Shown: positions 8,153 through 15,863, numbered from the stretch's first letter. The stretch is DNA of 19,421 bases from Deltaproteobacteria bacterium (GCA_030627475.1 DAOURZ010000005.1:1-19421), one strand, 5' to 3'. The notes: generated from the letters alone by a model not told the origin. Numbers and translations: made by a program.

Positions 8153-9049
8153 TAATGTAATTTCCTCATTTGAGATTTCATCTTTCGCCTTCAACGCTTC
8201 ATCATATATTTTATTTTTAGGAAGATTATATTTTTTTGCTATCTCTTTTACAAGTTCGGAAAGCCTGGTTCCTGTTATTTTCAGCCCGTTTTTTATTTCG
8301 CTTCTTGCAAATTCCATAGAAACATCTTTATTTTCTTCATACCCGGCTATAAGGAGAGTGCACTCGCCTTTCACAGCAGAACGTTCCTTTATACGGCTAA
8401 AAATTTCAGATAAACTCCCCCTTATAAATTCTTCATAAAGTTTGGTCATTTCACGGGATAAAACACCATATCTATCGCCCATAACATCTATGAGTTCTTT
8501 TAAAAGCATTAAAATACGCTTTGGAGATTCATAGAATATTATTGTTCTTTGCTCGTTGGCAAGTTCTTTTAATTGTTTAAAGCGCTTATTCTTTGTTTTT
8601 GAGAGAAATCCGATAAAAACAAAGGAATCGGTTGGCAGGCCTGCTGCGCTTAAAGCCGTAATGGCAGCAGATGCACCAGGAATAGGTACGACCTTGATAT
8701 TGTTTGCGATGGCCGACTTGATTAAACGATATCCCGGATCAGCCACAGAAGGTGTGCCGGCATTTGATACAAGGGCAACAGACAATCCTTTTGTAAGCTT
8801 TTTAATGAGATCCGGTGTTCGTTTTTTTTCATTATGCTCATGACAGGAAACAAGATTGCCTTTAATGTTGTGATGCAATAGAAATCGGCCGGTATGCCTT
8901 GTATCTTCTGCTGCAATAATATCTGCCTGTTTAAGTATATTTAGAGCCCTTATGCTTATATCATCCCTGTTTCCTATGGGAGTTGCAACTATATAAAGGT
9001 TGCCTTTATATTTTTGCTCCGAATCATTTATAGGCGAGTTCAAAGGCAT
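8144..9049 (-). CDS. rsmI: RsmI, 16S rRNA (cytidine-1402 2'-O)-methyltransferase
   Basis: This SAM-dependent methyltransferase of the tetrapyrrole-methylase fold adds the 2'-O-methyl of the m4Cm1402 modification in the ribosomal P site. The 301-residue product is close to the usual RsmI length. Family motifs are clear: NLYIVATPIGNRDDIS near residues 17-32, AAEDTRHTGRFL, SNAGTPSVADPGYRLI, then PIPGASAAITALSAAGLPTDSF. The C-terminal helical domain (about 230-290) is present. The ATG at 9049-9047 has no good Shine-Dalgarno and overlaps the end of yraN by 26 nt, which suggests translational coupling. It is the last gene of the ffh-to-rsmI run. The final residues (EP) and the TGA stop come from a repeat arm, so the C-terminal tail has been set by the repeat. 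Confidence 0.93.
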   Translation of the reverse strand: MPLNSPINDSEQKYKGNLYIVATPIGNRDDISIRALNILKQADIIAAEDTRHTGRFLLHHNIKGNLVSCHEHNEKKRTPDLIKKLTKGLSVALVSNAGTPSVADPGYRLIKSAIANNIKVVPIPGASAAITALSAAGLPTDSFVFIGFLSKTKNKRFKQLKELANEQRTIIFYESPKRILMLLKELIDVMGDRYGVLSREMTKLYEEFIRGSLSEIFSRIKERSAVKGECTLLIAGYEENKDVSMEFARSEIKNGLKITGTRLSELVKEIAKKYNLPKNKIYDEALKAKDEISNEEITLEP

Positions 9050-9395
9050 TTTTTACTATTTCTATATTTGGCTTGTCCTTTGCTAAACTGATGGCTACCA
9101 CATCAAATCTTGCTTTTACATTACTCTGCTTTGTGGATTTCATATACAACAAAGCCACCATTGAAATTTTTCTCTGTTTTTTGGAGGTTACTGCGTATTT
9201 TGGATTTCCGAAGCGGTCTGACCTTCTTGCCTTAACCTCAACAAAAACAAGTGTATCTTTATCTTTTGCAATAATATCAATTTCACCCAGTTTTGTTCGG
9301 TAATTCTGTTCCAGAATCTTGTAACCATGTTTTTTCAGATGGGTAGTTGCGATTGATTCACTTTTTTTCCCAAAATCCTGCTGTTTGCTTAGCAT
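9024..9395 (-). CDS. yraN: YraN/UPF0102 family predicted nuclease-fold protein
   Basis: This 123-residue protein belongs to the YraN (UPF0102) family, which has a restriction-endonuclease-like fold and no settled cellular role. The recognisable core is GEIDIIAKDKDTLVFVEVKARRSDRFG (E-D-ExK), preceded by ATTHLKKHGYKILEQNYRTK. The frame is open further upstream, but I chose the ATG at 9395-9393 because the product then starts MLSKQQDFGKKSE, directly before the conserved helix as in other family members. It also overlaps the rnhB stop by 7 nt, which is typical of coupled genes. yraN commonly follows rnhB in bacterial ffh/rpsP/trmD/rplS clusters, as it does here. No signal peptide or membrane segment is seen. 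Confidence 0.88.
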   Translation of the reverse strand: MLSKQQDFGKKSESIATTHLKKHGYKILEQNYRTKLGEIDIIAKDKDTLVFVEVKARRSDRFGNPKYAVTSKKQRKISMVALLYMKSTKQSNVKARFDVVAISLAKDKPNIEIVKNAFELAYK

Positions 9396-10012
9396 GTTAG
9401 TGTCCGGTATTCTTTGACTCCCCTGAAACTGCGTCTGTGAATCGGGCAGCATCCGAATGTTCTGATGGCCTCTTTATGTGCCTTGGTTGGATATCCCTTG
9501 TGTCTTGAAAATCCGAATTGAGGATAATCCTGATGATACCTTTCCATAAGCCTGTCCCTCGTTACTTTTGCAATAATGGATGCAGCGGCAATGGATATGC
9601 TCAGGCTATCTCCTCGAATAACGGTTTCCTGTGTCAGGTAATCTATCGGTATCCGGAATTTGCCGTCTATTAGAAGATAATCAGGTTGAGGTCTGAGATT
9701 TTTAACAGCTATAGCCATAGACAGGAGTGATGCATTAAGAATGTTGATTCTATCAATTTCGATATTATCAATTATTCCTATACCTATTGAAACAGCATGG
9801 TCGTAAAGTTTTTCATATAAGTAAGATCTTTTTTTATGTGTTAATTTCTTTGAATCGGTAATCTCGGAATCATGAAAGGAGTTGGGCAGAATAATGGCTG
9901 CAGAAACAACGGGGCCGGCCAATGGTCCTCGGCCTGCCTCATCAATGCCTGCAATATATGAAAAGCCTTTTTTACCAGCTTTTGATTCAAACAACCACAA
10001 GTCTTGTTCCAA
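9389..10012 (-). CDS. rnhB: Ribonuclease HII
   Basis: RNase HII cleaves the RNA strand of RNA:DNA hybrids and removes single ribonucleotides from DNA. From the chosen start the protein has 207 residues, normal for the family. The acidic catalytic set is visible: D24 and E25 in AGIDEAGRGPLAG, D116 in YLLIDGKFRIP and D153 in KVTRDRLM, with the GDSLSISIAAASIIAK block in between. The start is TTG at 10012-10010, with AGGA eight bases upstream (10024-10021) and a product starting MEQDLWLFE. The frame also reaches a TTG at 10054, but that extension (VVFVQALIR...) lies in an inserted inverted-repeat element and has no Shine-Dalgarno, so I rejected it. There is no ATG near the N-terminus. Confidence 0.92.
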   Translation of the reverse strand: MEQDLWLFESKAGKKGFSYIAGIDEAGRGPLAGPVVSAAIILPNSFHDSEITDSKKLTHKKRSYLYEKLYDHAVSIGIGIIDNIEIDRINILNASLLSMAIAVKNLRPQPDYLLIDGKFRIPIDYLTQETVIRGDSLSISIAAASIIAKVTRDRLMERYHQDYPQFGFSRHKGYPTKAHKEAIRTFGCCPIHRRSFRGVKEYRTLTC

Positions 10013-10020
10013 AAAATTAA

Positions 10021-10024
10021 TCCT
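10021..10024 (-). promoter_or_regulatory. Ribosome binding site deciding the rnhB start
   Basis: AGGA on the minus strand lies eight bases before the TTG at 10012 and just outside the inverted-repeat element that ends at 10027. It supports the shorter 207-residue RnhB. Confidence 0.55.
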
Positions 10025-10026
10025 AA

Positions 10027-10101
10027 TTAGTGCCTGAACAAAAACCACGTTCAAACACGATTTTGGGTTTTAAATTTTCTAGTTATTCGTTCGGGCACTA
10101 A
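10027..10101. mobile_element. 75-bp MITE-like inverted-repeat element
   Basis: TTAGTGCCTGAAC (10027-10039) and GTTCGGGCACTAA (10089-10101) are inverted repeats with one mismatch in 13. Both ends are flanked by CTAA (10023-10026 and 10102-10105), which looks like a 4-bp target duplication. The interior is AT-rich and carries no gene. The element fills most of the gap between rplS and rnhB and supplies the unused upstream extension of the rnhB frame. It differs in sequence from the other palindromic repeat family in this window. Confidence 0.6.
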
Positions 10102-10131
10102 CTAAACCCTGAACCCTTAAACCCTGCATTT

Positions 10132-10479
10132 CTATCTGAAACGGCGTTCTTTTATTCTGGCGGCTTTGCCTTTGAGTTTACGCAGATAATAAATTTTTGA
10201 TTGCCGTACCCGTCCTCTGGAAACAACCTCAATTTTATCTATTATTGGAGAGTGGAGAGGGAAAATACGTTCAACTCCAATACCATAAGATACCTTGCGA
10301 ACGGTAAATGTGGCATTTGTCAAACCTTTGCGTTTGCTTATTACAACACCTTTAAAAGCCTGAATACGCGCCTTTTCACCTTCTTTTATTTTTACATTAA
10401 CTGTAACGGTATCGCCTGCAACGAAATCAGGTAAATCAAGCCGCATCATTTCTTTTTCTAATTGATCTATTATTTGCAT
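10132..10479 (-). CDS. rplS: 50S ribosomal protein L19
   Basis: This 115-residue protein sits at the 30S-50S interface. L19 signatures are complete: [73 protein letters not shown] and the basic end [17 protein letters not shown]. The ATG at 10479-10477 has AAGGGA upstream at suitable spacing. It is preceded by the SPOUT methyltransferase and followed, after a 75-bp inserted element, by rnhB. Length and composition are ordinary for the family. Confidence 0.97.
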   Translation of the reverse strand: MQIIDQLEKEMMRLDLPDFVAGDTVTVNVKIKEGEKARIQAFKGVVISKRKGLTNATFTVRKVSYGIGVERIFPLHSPIIDKIEVVSRGRVRQSKIYYLRKLKGKAARIKERRFR

Positions 10480-10505
10480 AATATCATTTCCCTTTATTCG
10501 GATTT

Positions 10506-11075
10506 TTAGTTGCCCACCAGTCTATCCATTATAATGGCTGCTGCACATCGGACCGAGAGGTGGTTGTAAATTGAATCTCCCATTACCGGTTCAAGAAGAT
10601 AATCAGCTTCGGCAATGAAGTCTTCTGAAAGCCCCCAGGCAGTTCCAAAAACCAGAATATATGGTTTGCCGTCTTTAAGTTTGTTGCGAAGCTTGCTGAA
10701 GCTTGTGCTTCCGTTTTTTTGTTTTGCGCAAGTAACAACCGTTCTGGGGCAGTCTTCGCCTATGTTCTTGAGATGGTCTATTATTTCAGTTAAAGAATCT
10801 TTTAAGCTTATCAGCTCTAAAGCTTCTTGTCTTTTTGGATTATATCTTGCACCTGTTCCATCAGTCCAGTGCGATACAAGTTTTTTAACAAGTTCTTTTT
10901 GCTCTTTTAATGGTGTAACAATAAAGAATTGTCTTATCCCATAAGTTTTTGCCGCTCTTGCTATATCATGCAGGTCAAGGTTTGTTACGGCAGATGTAAT
11001 TATTTCTCCGTTCTTATTGAGAACCGGATAATGCATTAGTGCTACGTAAAGGTTGGGAGTGTATAATTTTTTCAA
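10506..11075 (-). CDS. TrmD-associated SPOUT-type RNA methyltransferase (Methyltrn_RNA_4 family)
   Basis: This 189-residue protein belongs to a SAM-dependent SPOUT family found next to, or fused with, TrmD in deltaproteobacteria and Thermotoga. The exact RNA substrate is not established to my knowledge. Conserved blocks are [75 protein letters not shown] and the knot end [20 protein letters not shown]. The start is unusual: TTG at 11075-11073, 62 nt inside the end of trmD and with only a weak GGA close upstream. The first ATG (codon 14) would cut off the conserved LYVAL strand, so I prefer the TTG. The overlap suggests coupled translation with trmD. Confidence 0.85.
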   Translation of the reverse strand: MKKLYTPNLYVALMHYPVLNKNGEIITSAVTNLDLHDIARAAKTYGIRQFFIVTPLKEQKELVKKLVSHWTDGTGARYNPKRQEALELISLKDSLTEIIDHLKNIGEDCPRTVVTCAKQKNGSTSFSKLRNKLKDGKPYILVFGTAWGLSEDFIAEADYLLEPVMGDSIYNHLSVRCAAAIIMDRLVGN

Positions 11076-11802
11076 TATCCAGGCACCACTTTTTAAGAAT
11101 TTCTATTTCCTGCTCAGTTAACAGTCTGTTTTTTAAGAGATCTTTTCTTTTCAGAAAAGTGCGGATTAGCGATGTTTCCAGCTTCCATTCTTCAATTTTT
11201 TTGTGGTTACCGGAAAGAAGAACTTCCGGCACGTTTTTGTCTTCAAAAGTTCCTGGCCTTGTATATTGAGCATGCTCTAAAAGATCATCCGAAAATGAAT
11301 CTTTTTCAGCAGAATCCACCCCACCCAGTACACCGGGGATTAGCCTGGCTACAGCATCTATCAGTACCATTGATGCCAGCTCGCCTCCGGTAAGGACATA
11401 ATCGCCTATCGAAATTTCATCGTCTATGAAATCCTGGCAAATACGTTCATCTATTCCCTCGTAACGACCGCACACCAGAATAAGCCCATCATATAATGCA
11501 AACTGTTGAGCAACTTTTTGATTAAAAACTCTGCCCTGAGGCGTGAGATGAATCGTTATAGAATCAGGAGATTTTTTTTTGGCCGATCGAATAGCACCGG
11601 CAAGTGGTTCCGGTTTCATAACCATTCCGCAACCACCGCCATATGGACGGTCATCAGTGACTTGATGCCTGCCTTCTGCAAAATCTCTGATATTTATGGT
11701 AGAAACGGATATTTTATTCCGTTCTATAGCTCTTTTTATAATGCCGTGCGCCCGGAAAAGCTGAAACATTTCAGGAAAAATAGTCAGAACAGTGAAATTC
11801 AT
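11014..11802 (-). CDS. trmD: tRNA (guanine-N1-)-methyltransferase TrmD
   Basis: TrmD makes m1G37 next to the anticodon and so prevents +1 frameshifting. The 262-residue product has all family blocks: FTVLTIFPEMFQLFRAHGII, INIRDFAEGRHQVTDDRPYG, then GGGCGMVMKPEPL, the SAM-binding trefoil knot LVCGRYEGIDERICQDFIDD and EISIGDYVLTGGELASM, and the C-terminal LLEHAQYTRPGTFEDKNVPE and VLLSGNHKKIEEW. The ATG lies 4 nt after the rimM stop. The end overlaps the following SPOUT methyltransferase by 62 nt. It belongs to the classic rpsP-rimM-trmD-rplS order. Confidence 0.97.
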   Translation of the reverse strand: MNFTVLTIFPEMFQLFRAHGIIKRAIERNKISVSTINIRDFAEGRHQVTDDRPYGGGCGMVMKPEPLAGAIRSAKKKSPDSITIHLTPQGRVFNQKVAQQFALYDGLILVCGRYEGIDERICQDFIDDEISIGDYVLTGGELASMVLIDAVARLIPGVLGGVDSAEKDSFSDDLLEHAQYTRPGTFEDKNVPEVLLSGNHKKIEEWKLETSLIRTFLKRKDLLKNRLLTEQEIEILKKWCLDIEKIIHSQPLRSTNALSGSQ

Positions 11803-11806
11803 TTAT

Positions 11807-12316
11807 TCATAAACCATTGGGTAAATCCACCGTCATTGTTTTCTGATTAAAATCCATTGATAAAACCACTGATTCAATTCCTGGAATCAAAATTTCTTCA
11901 TCTCCGTCTTTTACAACAAAAACATCATTGCTGCCTGTTTGAATTATTGATTCAATGCTTCCGATGTACTTGTTATCTATTGTAAAAACAGAAAGACCTA
12001 TAAGATCAAACCAGTAATGGCTTCCGTCTTCCGGTTCTGCAAGATCCGCTTTGCTTATAAAAAGCTCGGAACCGATTAATGCCTCTGCCTGAGATATGGT
12101 ACTAATACCTTTCATCGACAATAAAATAGTTTTCTTGAGGGGTTTGACCCAGTTAATCTCATGGATCTTTTCAAAGCCTCTTGTATTTCTTATGAGAATT
12201 AAACTGTCTGGTTTAAAGACAGAGAAAGATTCAGCATGGGAATAGACCCTGAAAGTTCCTTTTAGACCATGCGTTCCAACTATTTTTGCAATAAGAAGAT
12301 AACTATTATCTTCCAC
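11807..12316 (-). CDS. rimM: Ribosome maturation factor RimM
   Basis: RimM assists late assembly of the 30S head around protein S19. The 169-residue product shows the N-terminal barrel (LLIAKIVGTHGLKGTFRVYS) and the PRC-barrel C-terminal half (HYWFDLIGLSVFTIDNKYIG, then NDVFVVKDGDEEILIPGIES). The start codon is GTG at 12316-12314, immediately after the khpA stop (TAA then GTG), so translation is probably coupled. It lies between khpA and trmD as in many bacteria. Confidence 0.95.
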   Translation of the reverse strand: MEDNSYLLIAKIVGTHGLKGTFRVYSHAESFSVFKPDSLILIRNTRGFEKIHEINWVKPLKKTILLSMKGISTISQAEALIGSELFISKADLAEPEDGSHYWFDLIGLSVFTIDNKYIGSIESIIQTGSNDVFVVKDGDEEILIPGIESVVLSMDFNQKTMTVDLPNGL

Positions 12317-12547
12317 TTATTCTATAATCTCTAAAACCGAGCGTTTTTTTATCTTGGCGGAAGCAGCGCTTAATATAGTTCTCATTGCCCGCGCCGTTCG
12401 GCCTTGTTTCCCAATTACCTTTCCTAAATCATCCTTTGCTACTTTAAGTTCAAGTACTGAAGTCTGGTTTCCCTCTACCTCTGAAACAGATACTTGTTCC
12501 GGATGATCTACCAGCGCCTGTGCAATATACTTAATCAGATCTTTCAT
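12317..12547 (-). CDS. khpA: KhpA, KH-domain RNA-binding protein
   Basis: A 76-residue single type II KH-domain protein (YlqC/KhpA family) that binds RNA, in other bacteria together with KhpB. The GxxG loop is visible in [20 protein letters not shown], with the preceding sheet [20 protein letters not shown]. The frame extends upstream to 12604, but the ATG at 12547 ([18 protein letters not shown]) is chosen because AGGAGA sits seven bases before it and family members begin this way. The stop touches the rimM GTG. The 190-bp gap before it, back to rpsP, contains a hairpin repeat. Confidence 0.93.
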   Translation of the reverse strand: MKDLIKYIAQALVDHPEQVSVSEVEGNQTSVLELKVAKDDLGKVIGKQGRTARAMRTILSAASAKIKKRSVLEIIE

Positions 12548-12554
12548 GGCTCCA

Positions 12555-12560
12555 TCTCCT
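12555..12560 (-). promoter_or_regulatory. Ribosome binding site deciding the khpA start
   Basis: AGGAGA on the minus strand is seven bases upstream of the ATG at 12547. This favours the 76-residue KhpA over a 95-residue version starting at 12604. Confidence 0.75.
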
Positions 12561-12637
12561 TTATTACTATTGAGATTCAGGGTAAATAATTGAAAAAAGG
12601 TCAAGTGATTGACTACTCGACTATATTATAGACATTG

Positions 12638-12703
12638 AGAACGTGGACAAAATAACTTTCAAAACTATGCGCCTGCCTGGGAAAGTTATTTCGTCTACGT
12701 TCT
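12638..12703. repeat. Short (66-bp) hairpin member of the palindromic repeat family
   Basis: The left arm (GAACGTGGACAAAATAAC..., 12639-12660) and the right arm (...GTTATTTCGTCTACGTTC, 12681-12702) are inverted copies with two mismatches in 22 and a 20-nt loop. An A and a T just outside add one more pair. The loop carries CTATGCGCCTGC, also present just inside the right end of the 207-bp copy at 14356-14562, so this looks like an internally deleted derivative. It stands between rpsP and khpA, inside the transcribed run, and would fold as a strong hairpin in the mRNA. It lacks a T-run, so it is not a typical terminator. Confidence 0.85.
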
Positions 12704-12737
12704 TTAGGGTCTTTGTGCCTGAACAATTACAAAAAAA

Positions 12738-12992
12738 TTAAGCTGGATTTGCGAACAAACCTTCTTTTTTTAAAAGGCTTTTTATTGTATTTGTAGGAAT
12801 AGCCCCTTCATTCATCCAGTACTTGATTCGTTCTTCCTTCAGCGAAACTTCAACCGGGTCTTTTAAAGGATTATAAGTCCCCAGAGCTTCAAGATATTTT
12901 CCATCTCTTGGGCTTTCAACGTCAGCCACAACAATTCTATAAAATGGTCGTTTCTTTGAGCCATGTCTGGCCAATCTAATTTTAACCGCCAT
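12738..12992 (-). CDS. rpsP: 30S ribosomal protein S16
   Basis: An 84-residue S16, a structural and assembly protein of the 30S body. Signatures are [40 protein letters not shown] and the [20 protein letters not shown] helix. The ATG has AAGGAG eight bases upstream. It follows ffh after 13 nt and is separated from khpA by a 190-bp gap holding a hairpin repeat. Confidence 0.97.
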   Translation of the reverse strand: MAVKIRLARHGSKKRPFYRIVVADVESPRDGKYLEALGTYNPLKDPVEVSLKEERIKYWMNEGAIPTNTIKSLLKKEGLFANPA

Positions 12993-13005
12993 ATTTTTTA
13001 ACTCC

Positions 13006-14337
13006 TTAGAAAGGCAGCATACCTTTCCTTAATCCGCTCATGCCGCCCTTATTGATTTTTTTCATCATTTTCATTATTTGAGTATAATTTTTCAGAAGCT
13101 TGTTGATATCCTGAATACGTGTACCACTGCCTCTTGCTATTCTTTTCCTGCGTTTTCCATTTATTATAGTATGCTGCCGACGTTCCTGAGGCGTCATTGA
13201 ATTAATTATTGCTTCGATCCGGACAAATTCTTTTCCATCTACTTCAAGATTTTTAAACTGTTTGTTTTTACTAATACCTGGTATCATGCCTAATATATCT
13301 TTTATTGAACCCATCTTGCGTATCTGAACCATCTGATCCCGAAAATCATCTAATGTAAACTCATTTTTTTTTAATTTTTTTTCAAGTTCGGCAGTCTTTT
13401 TTTCATCAACCATAGACTGGGCCTTTTCAATAATAGTAAGAACATCTCCCATTCCCAGTATTCTTGAGGACATCCTGTCCGGATGAAAAGGTTCCAGTTC
13501 ACTAAGTTTTTCACCAACACCAATAAATTTTATTGGTTTATTGGTTATTGATTTGATAGAAATTGCTGCACCGCCACGTGCATCACCATCCATCTTGGTG
13601 AGAACAATACCACCAAGATCCAGGGTACTATCAAATGCTTTTGCTATATTTACAGCATCCTGACCTGTCATGGCATCAGCAACAAGAAGAATATCAGACG
13701 GCTCAACTGCATCCTTAATGTTACAGAGTTCGGCCATCAGATTTTCATCAATGTGCAGACGTCCCGCAGTATCAAGAAGAAGGATATCGCATCCCTCTTG
13801 CTGCGCTGCAATCCTGGCATTCCGGCATATCTGCACCGGATCCATTTCTACAGTGGAAGGATACACAGGAACAGATAGTTGTCCGCCAAGTTTTTTGAGC
13901 TGATCAATGGCAGCAGGACGATAAACATCTGCCGGTACAAGGTAAGGTTTTTTACCTTTTTTTCTTAAAAAAACAGCGAGTTTTCCTGCCGTAGTTGTTT
14001 TGCCGGATCCTTGCAAACCAACCAGCATAATAGATACAGGCTTTGAACCCGAAAGATTCAAATCTTCATGCCGGGTTCCCATAATTTCGGTTAATTCATC
14101 ATTGACAATTTTGACAACCTGCTGACCGGGTGTAAGGCTGGCCATAACTTCTTGCCCTAAAGATCTTTCCTTAATATCGGCAATAAGTTTTTTTACAACT
14201 TTATAGTGGACATCGGCTTCAAGAAGAGCTATTCGAACTTCTTTCAGACCTTCGGCTATATTTTTTTCACTTAACTTGCCGTGCCCTTTTAGTTTTTTAA
14301 ATACTGAATCAAGCTTATTGGTCAGATTGTCAAACAT
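13006..14337 (-). CDS. ffh: Signal recognition particle protein Ffh (SRP54)
   Basis: Ffh is the GTPase of the signal recognition particle. It binds 4.5S RNA and signal sequences of nascent membrane proteins and docks with FtsY. Of 443 residues, 1-90 form the helical N domain. The G domain follows with [10 protein letters not shown] at 107-116, DTAGR and [12 protein letters not shown]. The M domain (about 325-443) shows [35 protein letters not shown] and methionine-rich helices. The C-terminus is rather short (ends GMLPF). The ATG at 14337 has AGGTG four bases upstream. It is the first gene of the minus-strand run. A palindromic repeat begins only 18 bases upstream, so the run's promoter must lie inside or beyond that repeat. 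Confidence 0.97.
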   Translation of the reverse strand: MFDNLTNKLDSVFKKLKGHGKLSEKNIAEGLKEVRIALLEADVHYKVVKKLIADIKERSLGQEVMASLTPGQQVVKIVNDELTEIMGTRHEDLNLSGSKPVSIMLVGLQGSGKTTTAGKLAVFLRKKGKKPYLVPADVYRPAAIDQLKKLGGQLSVPVYPSTVEMDPVQICRNARIAAQQEGCDILLLDTAGRLHIDENLMAELCNIKDAVEPSDILLVADAMTGQDAVNIAKAFDSTLDLGGIVLTKMDGDARGGAAISIKSITNKPIKFIGVGEKLSELEPFHPDRMSSRILGMGDVLTIIEKAQSMVDEKKTAELEKKLKKNEFTLDDFRDQMVQIRKMGSIKDILGMIPGISKNKQFKNLEVDGKEFVRIEAIINSMTPQERRQHTIINGKRRKRIARGSGTRIQDINKLLKNYTQIMKMMKKINKGGMSGLRKGMLPF

Positions 14338-14355
14338 AATACACCTAACAATTTA

Positions 14356-14562
14356 GGAACATGAACGAAATAATTTTCCCAACTATGAGCATCACAGCTT
14401 CAGGCCGCTTTTGCCCAATTTAAAAGCAAGCCTCAAATCACAAACATATTGAAATAGCTCGCTATTCCATCAACTTTTGTGATCTGGACCTATATTTGAG
14501 ATTTGGACAAATTCGACCCAAATCTGTGCGCCTGCATAGGGAAGTTAATTCGTCCACGTTCC
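14356..14562. mobile_element. Full-length 207-bp palindromic MITE-like element
   Basis: The ends GGAACATGAACGAAATAA (left) and TTAATTCGTCCACGTTCC (right) are imperfect inverted repeats of roughly 40 bp each. Nested inverted repeats continue inward: ATCACAAA with TTTGTGAT, and a central GAAATAGC-TC-GCTATTCC at 14451-14468. The axis of the central palindrome (14459.5) coincides with the midpoint of the element (14459), so the whole unit is one long imperfect palindrome. TTA occurs directly outside both ends (14353-14355 and 14563-14565), consistent with a 3-bp target duplication. It has no coding capacity. It occupies most of the 315-bp gap between the divergent ffh and rlmN genes. Confidence 0.85.
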
Positions 14563-14590
14563 TTATATTATCATCAAGGCTCTAAAAGAG

Positions 14591-14620
14591 TTGAAATTAA
14601 TATCTATCAAGTGTTATGTC
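14591..14620 (+). promoter_or_regulatory. Promoter candidate for rlmN
   Basis: TTGAAA (14591-14596), an 18-bp spacer and TATGTC (14615-14620) preceded by TG in the extended -10 position. It lies just outside the palindromic element and about 33 bp before the rlmN ATG. The -10 hexamer is only a partial match. Confidence 0.4.
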
Positions 14621-14652
14621 AAGCAAAAATAATCCTGTAAAAAATATAAAAA

Positions 14653-15699
14653 ATGACAACTTCAACAAATAAAACAGATATTAAAGAGTTAAGCAAAGAA
14701 CAACTGTCTTCATGGTTTAAAGATCGTGGCGTAGAGAATTATCGCTCAGAACAGGTCTTTAAATGGATTTACAATCGCCAGGCAGACACATTTGATATAA
14801 TGACAAATCTTGGCAAAGAAATCAGAAAACTTCTTTCTCTTAATTTTACCATTAACCGACTGGATAGAATCCATATTGAAAAATCGCTGGATGGTTCCGA
14901 AAAGTACCTTTTCAGACTTGAAGATGGAAATCATATTGAGACTGTACTGATTCCGGAAAAGAATCATTCTACACTTTGCATATCAAGTCAGGTGGGTTGT
15001 GCGCAGGGTTGCAGATTCTGTCTTACGGCACAAAGCGGTTTTGTGCGCAATTTGTCGAAAAGTGAAATAGTAGCCCAGGTACGTGACACCTTGAAAAATA
15101 ACATGTGTTCAAAACGTATTACAAATATTGTTTTTATGGGAATGGGGGAACCGCTGGCAAATTTTAAAAATGTCGTCGGATCAATTGCCACCATTACGGA
15201 TGCTGATTCAGGACTCGGATTTTCGAGCCGCAAAGTTACACTTTCTACAGCAGGTCTTGTCTCAAAACTTTCTGCTTTCGGGAATGAAACAAAAGTTAAC
15301 CTTGCAGTATCATTAAACGCAACAGATAATGAGATGCGCAACTTCCTTATGCCTGTAAATCAAAAGTTTCCGATGGAAAAGCTGCTTGATGCATGTCGCA
15401 GATATAATTTAGGAGCCAGACGCAGAATTACATTCGAGTATATTCTTATAAAGGGAATAAATGATTCTTCTGAGAATGCAAATCAGCTTGCGGAGCTGCT
15501 CAGGCAGATACCCTCAAAAATTAATCTTATACCCTTTAATGAACATGAGGGCAGTGATTTTATACGACCGGAAGAATCAGCAATAAACAGCTTCAGGGAA
15601 ATTCTGGTCAGACAAAATTATACTACTATAGTCCGCCGCAGCAAGGGCCGGGATATATCGGCAGCATGCGGCCAGCTTCGCGCAAAAGTAAAAAATTAG
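14653..15699 (+). CDS. rlmN: RlmN, dual-specificity 23S rRNA (A2503-C2)/tRNA (A37-C2) methyltransferase
   Basis: A radical-SAM enzyme that methylates C2 of A2503 in 23S rRNA and of A37 in some tRNAs. The 348-residue protein has the [4Fe-4S]/SAM motif C116-AQG-C120-RF-C123, the downstream SAM-binding block FMGMGEPLANFKNV, KVTLSTAGL, NLAVSLNA and RRITFEYILIKGIND. The conserved C-terminal cysteine is Cys339 in ISAACGQL, the methyl-carrying residue in this family. The N-terminal accessory domain (LSSWFKDRGVENYRSEQVFK) is present. No Shine-Dalgarno is evident before the ATG. It stands alone, divergent from ffh and convergent with the next gene. Confidence 0.96.
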   Translation: MTTSTNKTDIKELSKEQLSSWFKDRGVENYRSEQVFKWIYNRQADTFDIMTNLGKEIRKLLSLNFTINRLDRIHIEKSLDGSEKYLFRLEDGNHIETVLIPEKNHSTLCISSQVGCAQGCRFCLTAQSGFVRNLSKSEIVAQVRDTLKNNMCSKRITNIVFMGMGEPLANFKNVVGSIATITDADSGLGFSSRKVTLSTAGLVSKLSAFGNETKVNLAVSLNATDNEMRNFLMPVNQKFPMEKLLDACRRYNLGARRRITFEYILIKGINDSSENANQLAELLRQIPSKINLIPFNEHEGSDFIRPEESAINSFREILVRQNYTTIVRRSKGRDISAACGQLRAKVKN

Positions 15700-15760
15700 A
15701 GGAACAGTTGTTCGGTTTCCAGGTGATCGAAGCGGCTATCAACTTAAAGCGGGATAATTT

Positions 15761-15785
15761 GTAGGGTGGCAGAGCCCACCGCTAC
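15761..15785. other. Imperfect hairpin in the gap between rlmN and the convergent PP-loop gene
   Basis: GTAGGGTGG and CCACCGCTAC can pair around the loop CAGAGC with one bulge. A second small stem (CCTTG...CAAGG, about 15793-15807) follows. Neither strand has a T-run, so terminator function for the convergent genes is only a guess. I see no gene in 15700-15863. Confidence 0.3.
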
Positions 15786-15863
15786 TGTAACGCCTTGAGA
15801 TTACAAGGTGTCCTTACGATATTTTCCGACTTCATCGCTCTCTAATCGTGAACGGTGACTGAA

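Noticed and set aside
9396..9452. Longer YraN starting at 9452
   Set aside because: The extra 19 residues lie over the rnhB end and precede the family's usual N-terminus; the ATG at 9395 overlaps the rnhB stop in the usual coupled manner.
10013..10054. Longer RnhB starting at TTG 10054
   Set aside because: The extension is encoded by the inverted-repeat element and has no ribosome binding site. The TTG at 10012 has AGGA at eight bases.
11506..11850. Plus-strand reading frame of 114 codons opposite trmD and rimM
   Set aside because: It lies antisense to two well-supported genes and shows no family features; it is a shadow of their codon pattern.
12548..12604. Longer KhpA starting at 12604
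   Set aside because: AGGAGA at seven bases supports the ATG at 12547, and the extra residues are unlike the KH family.
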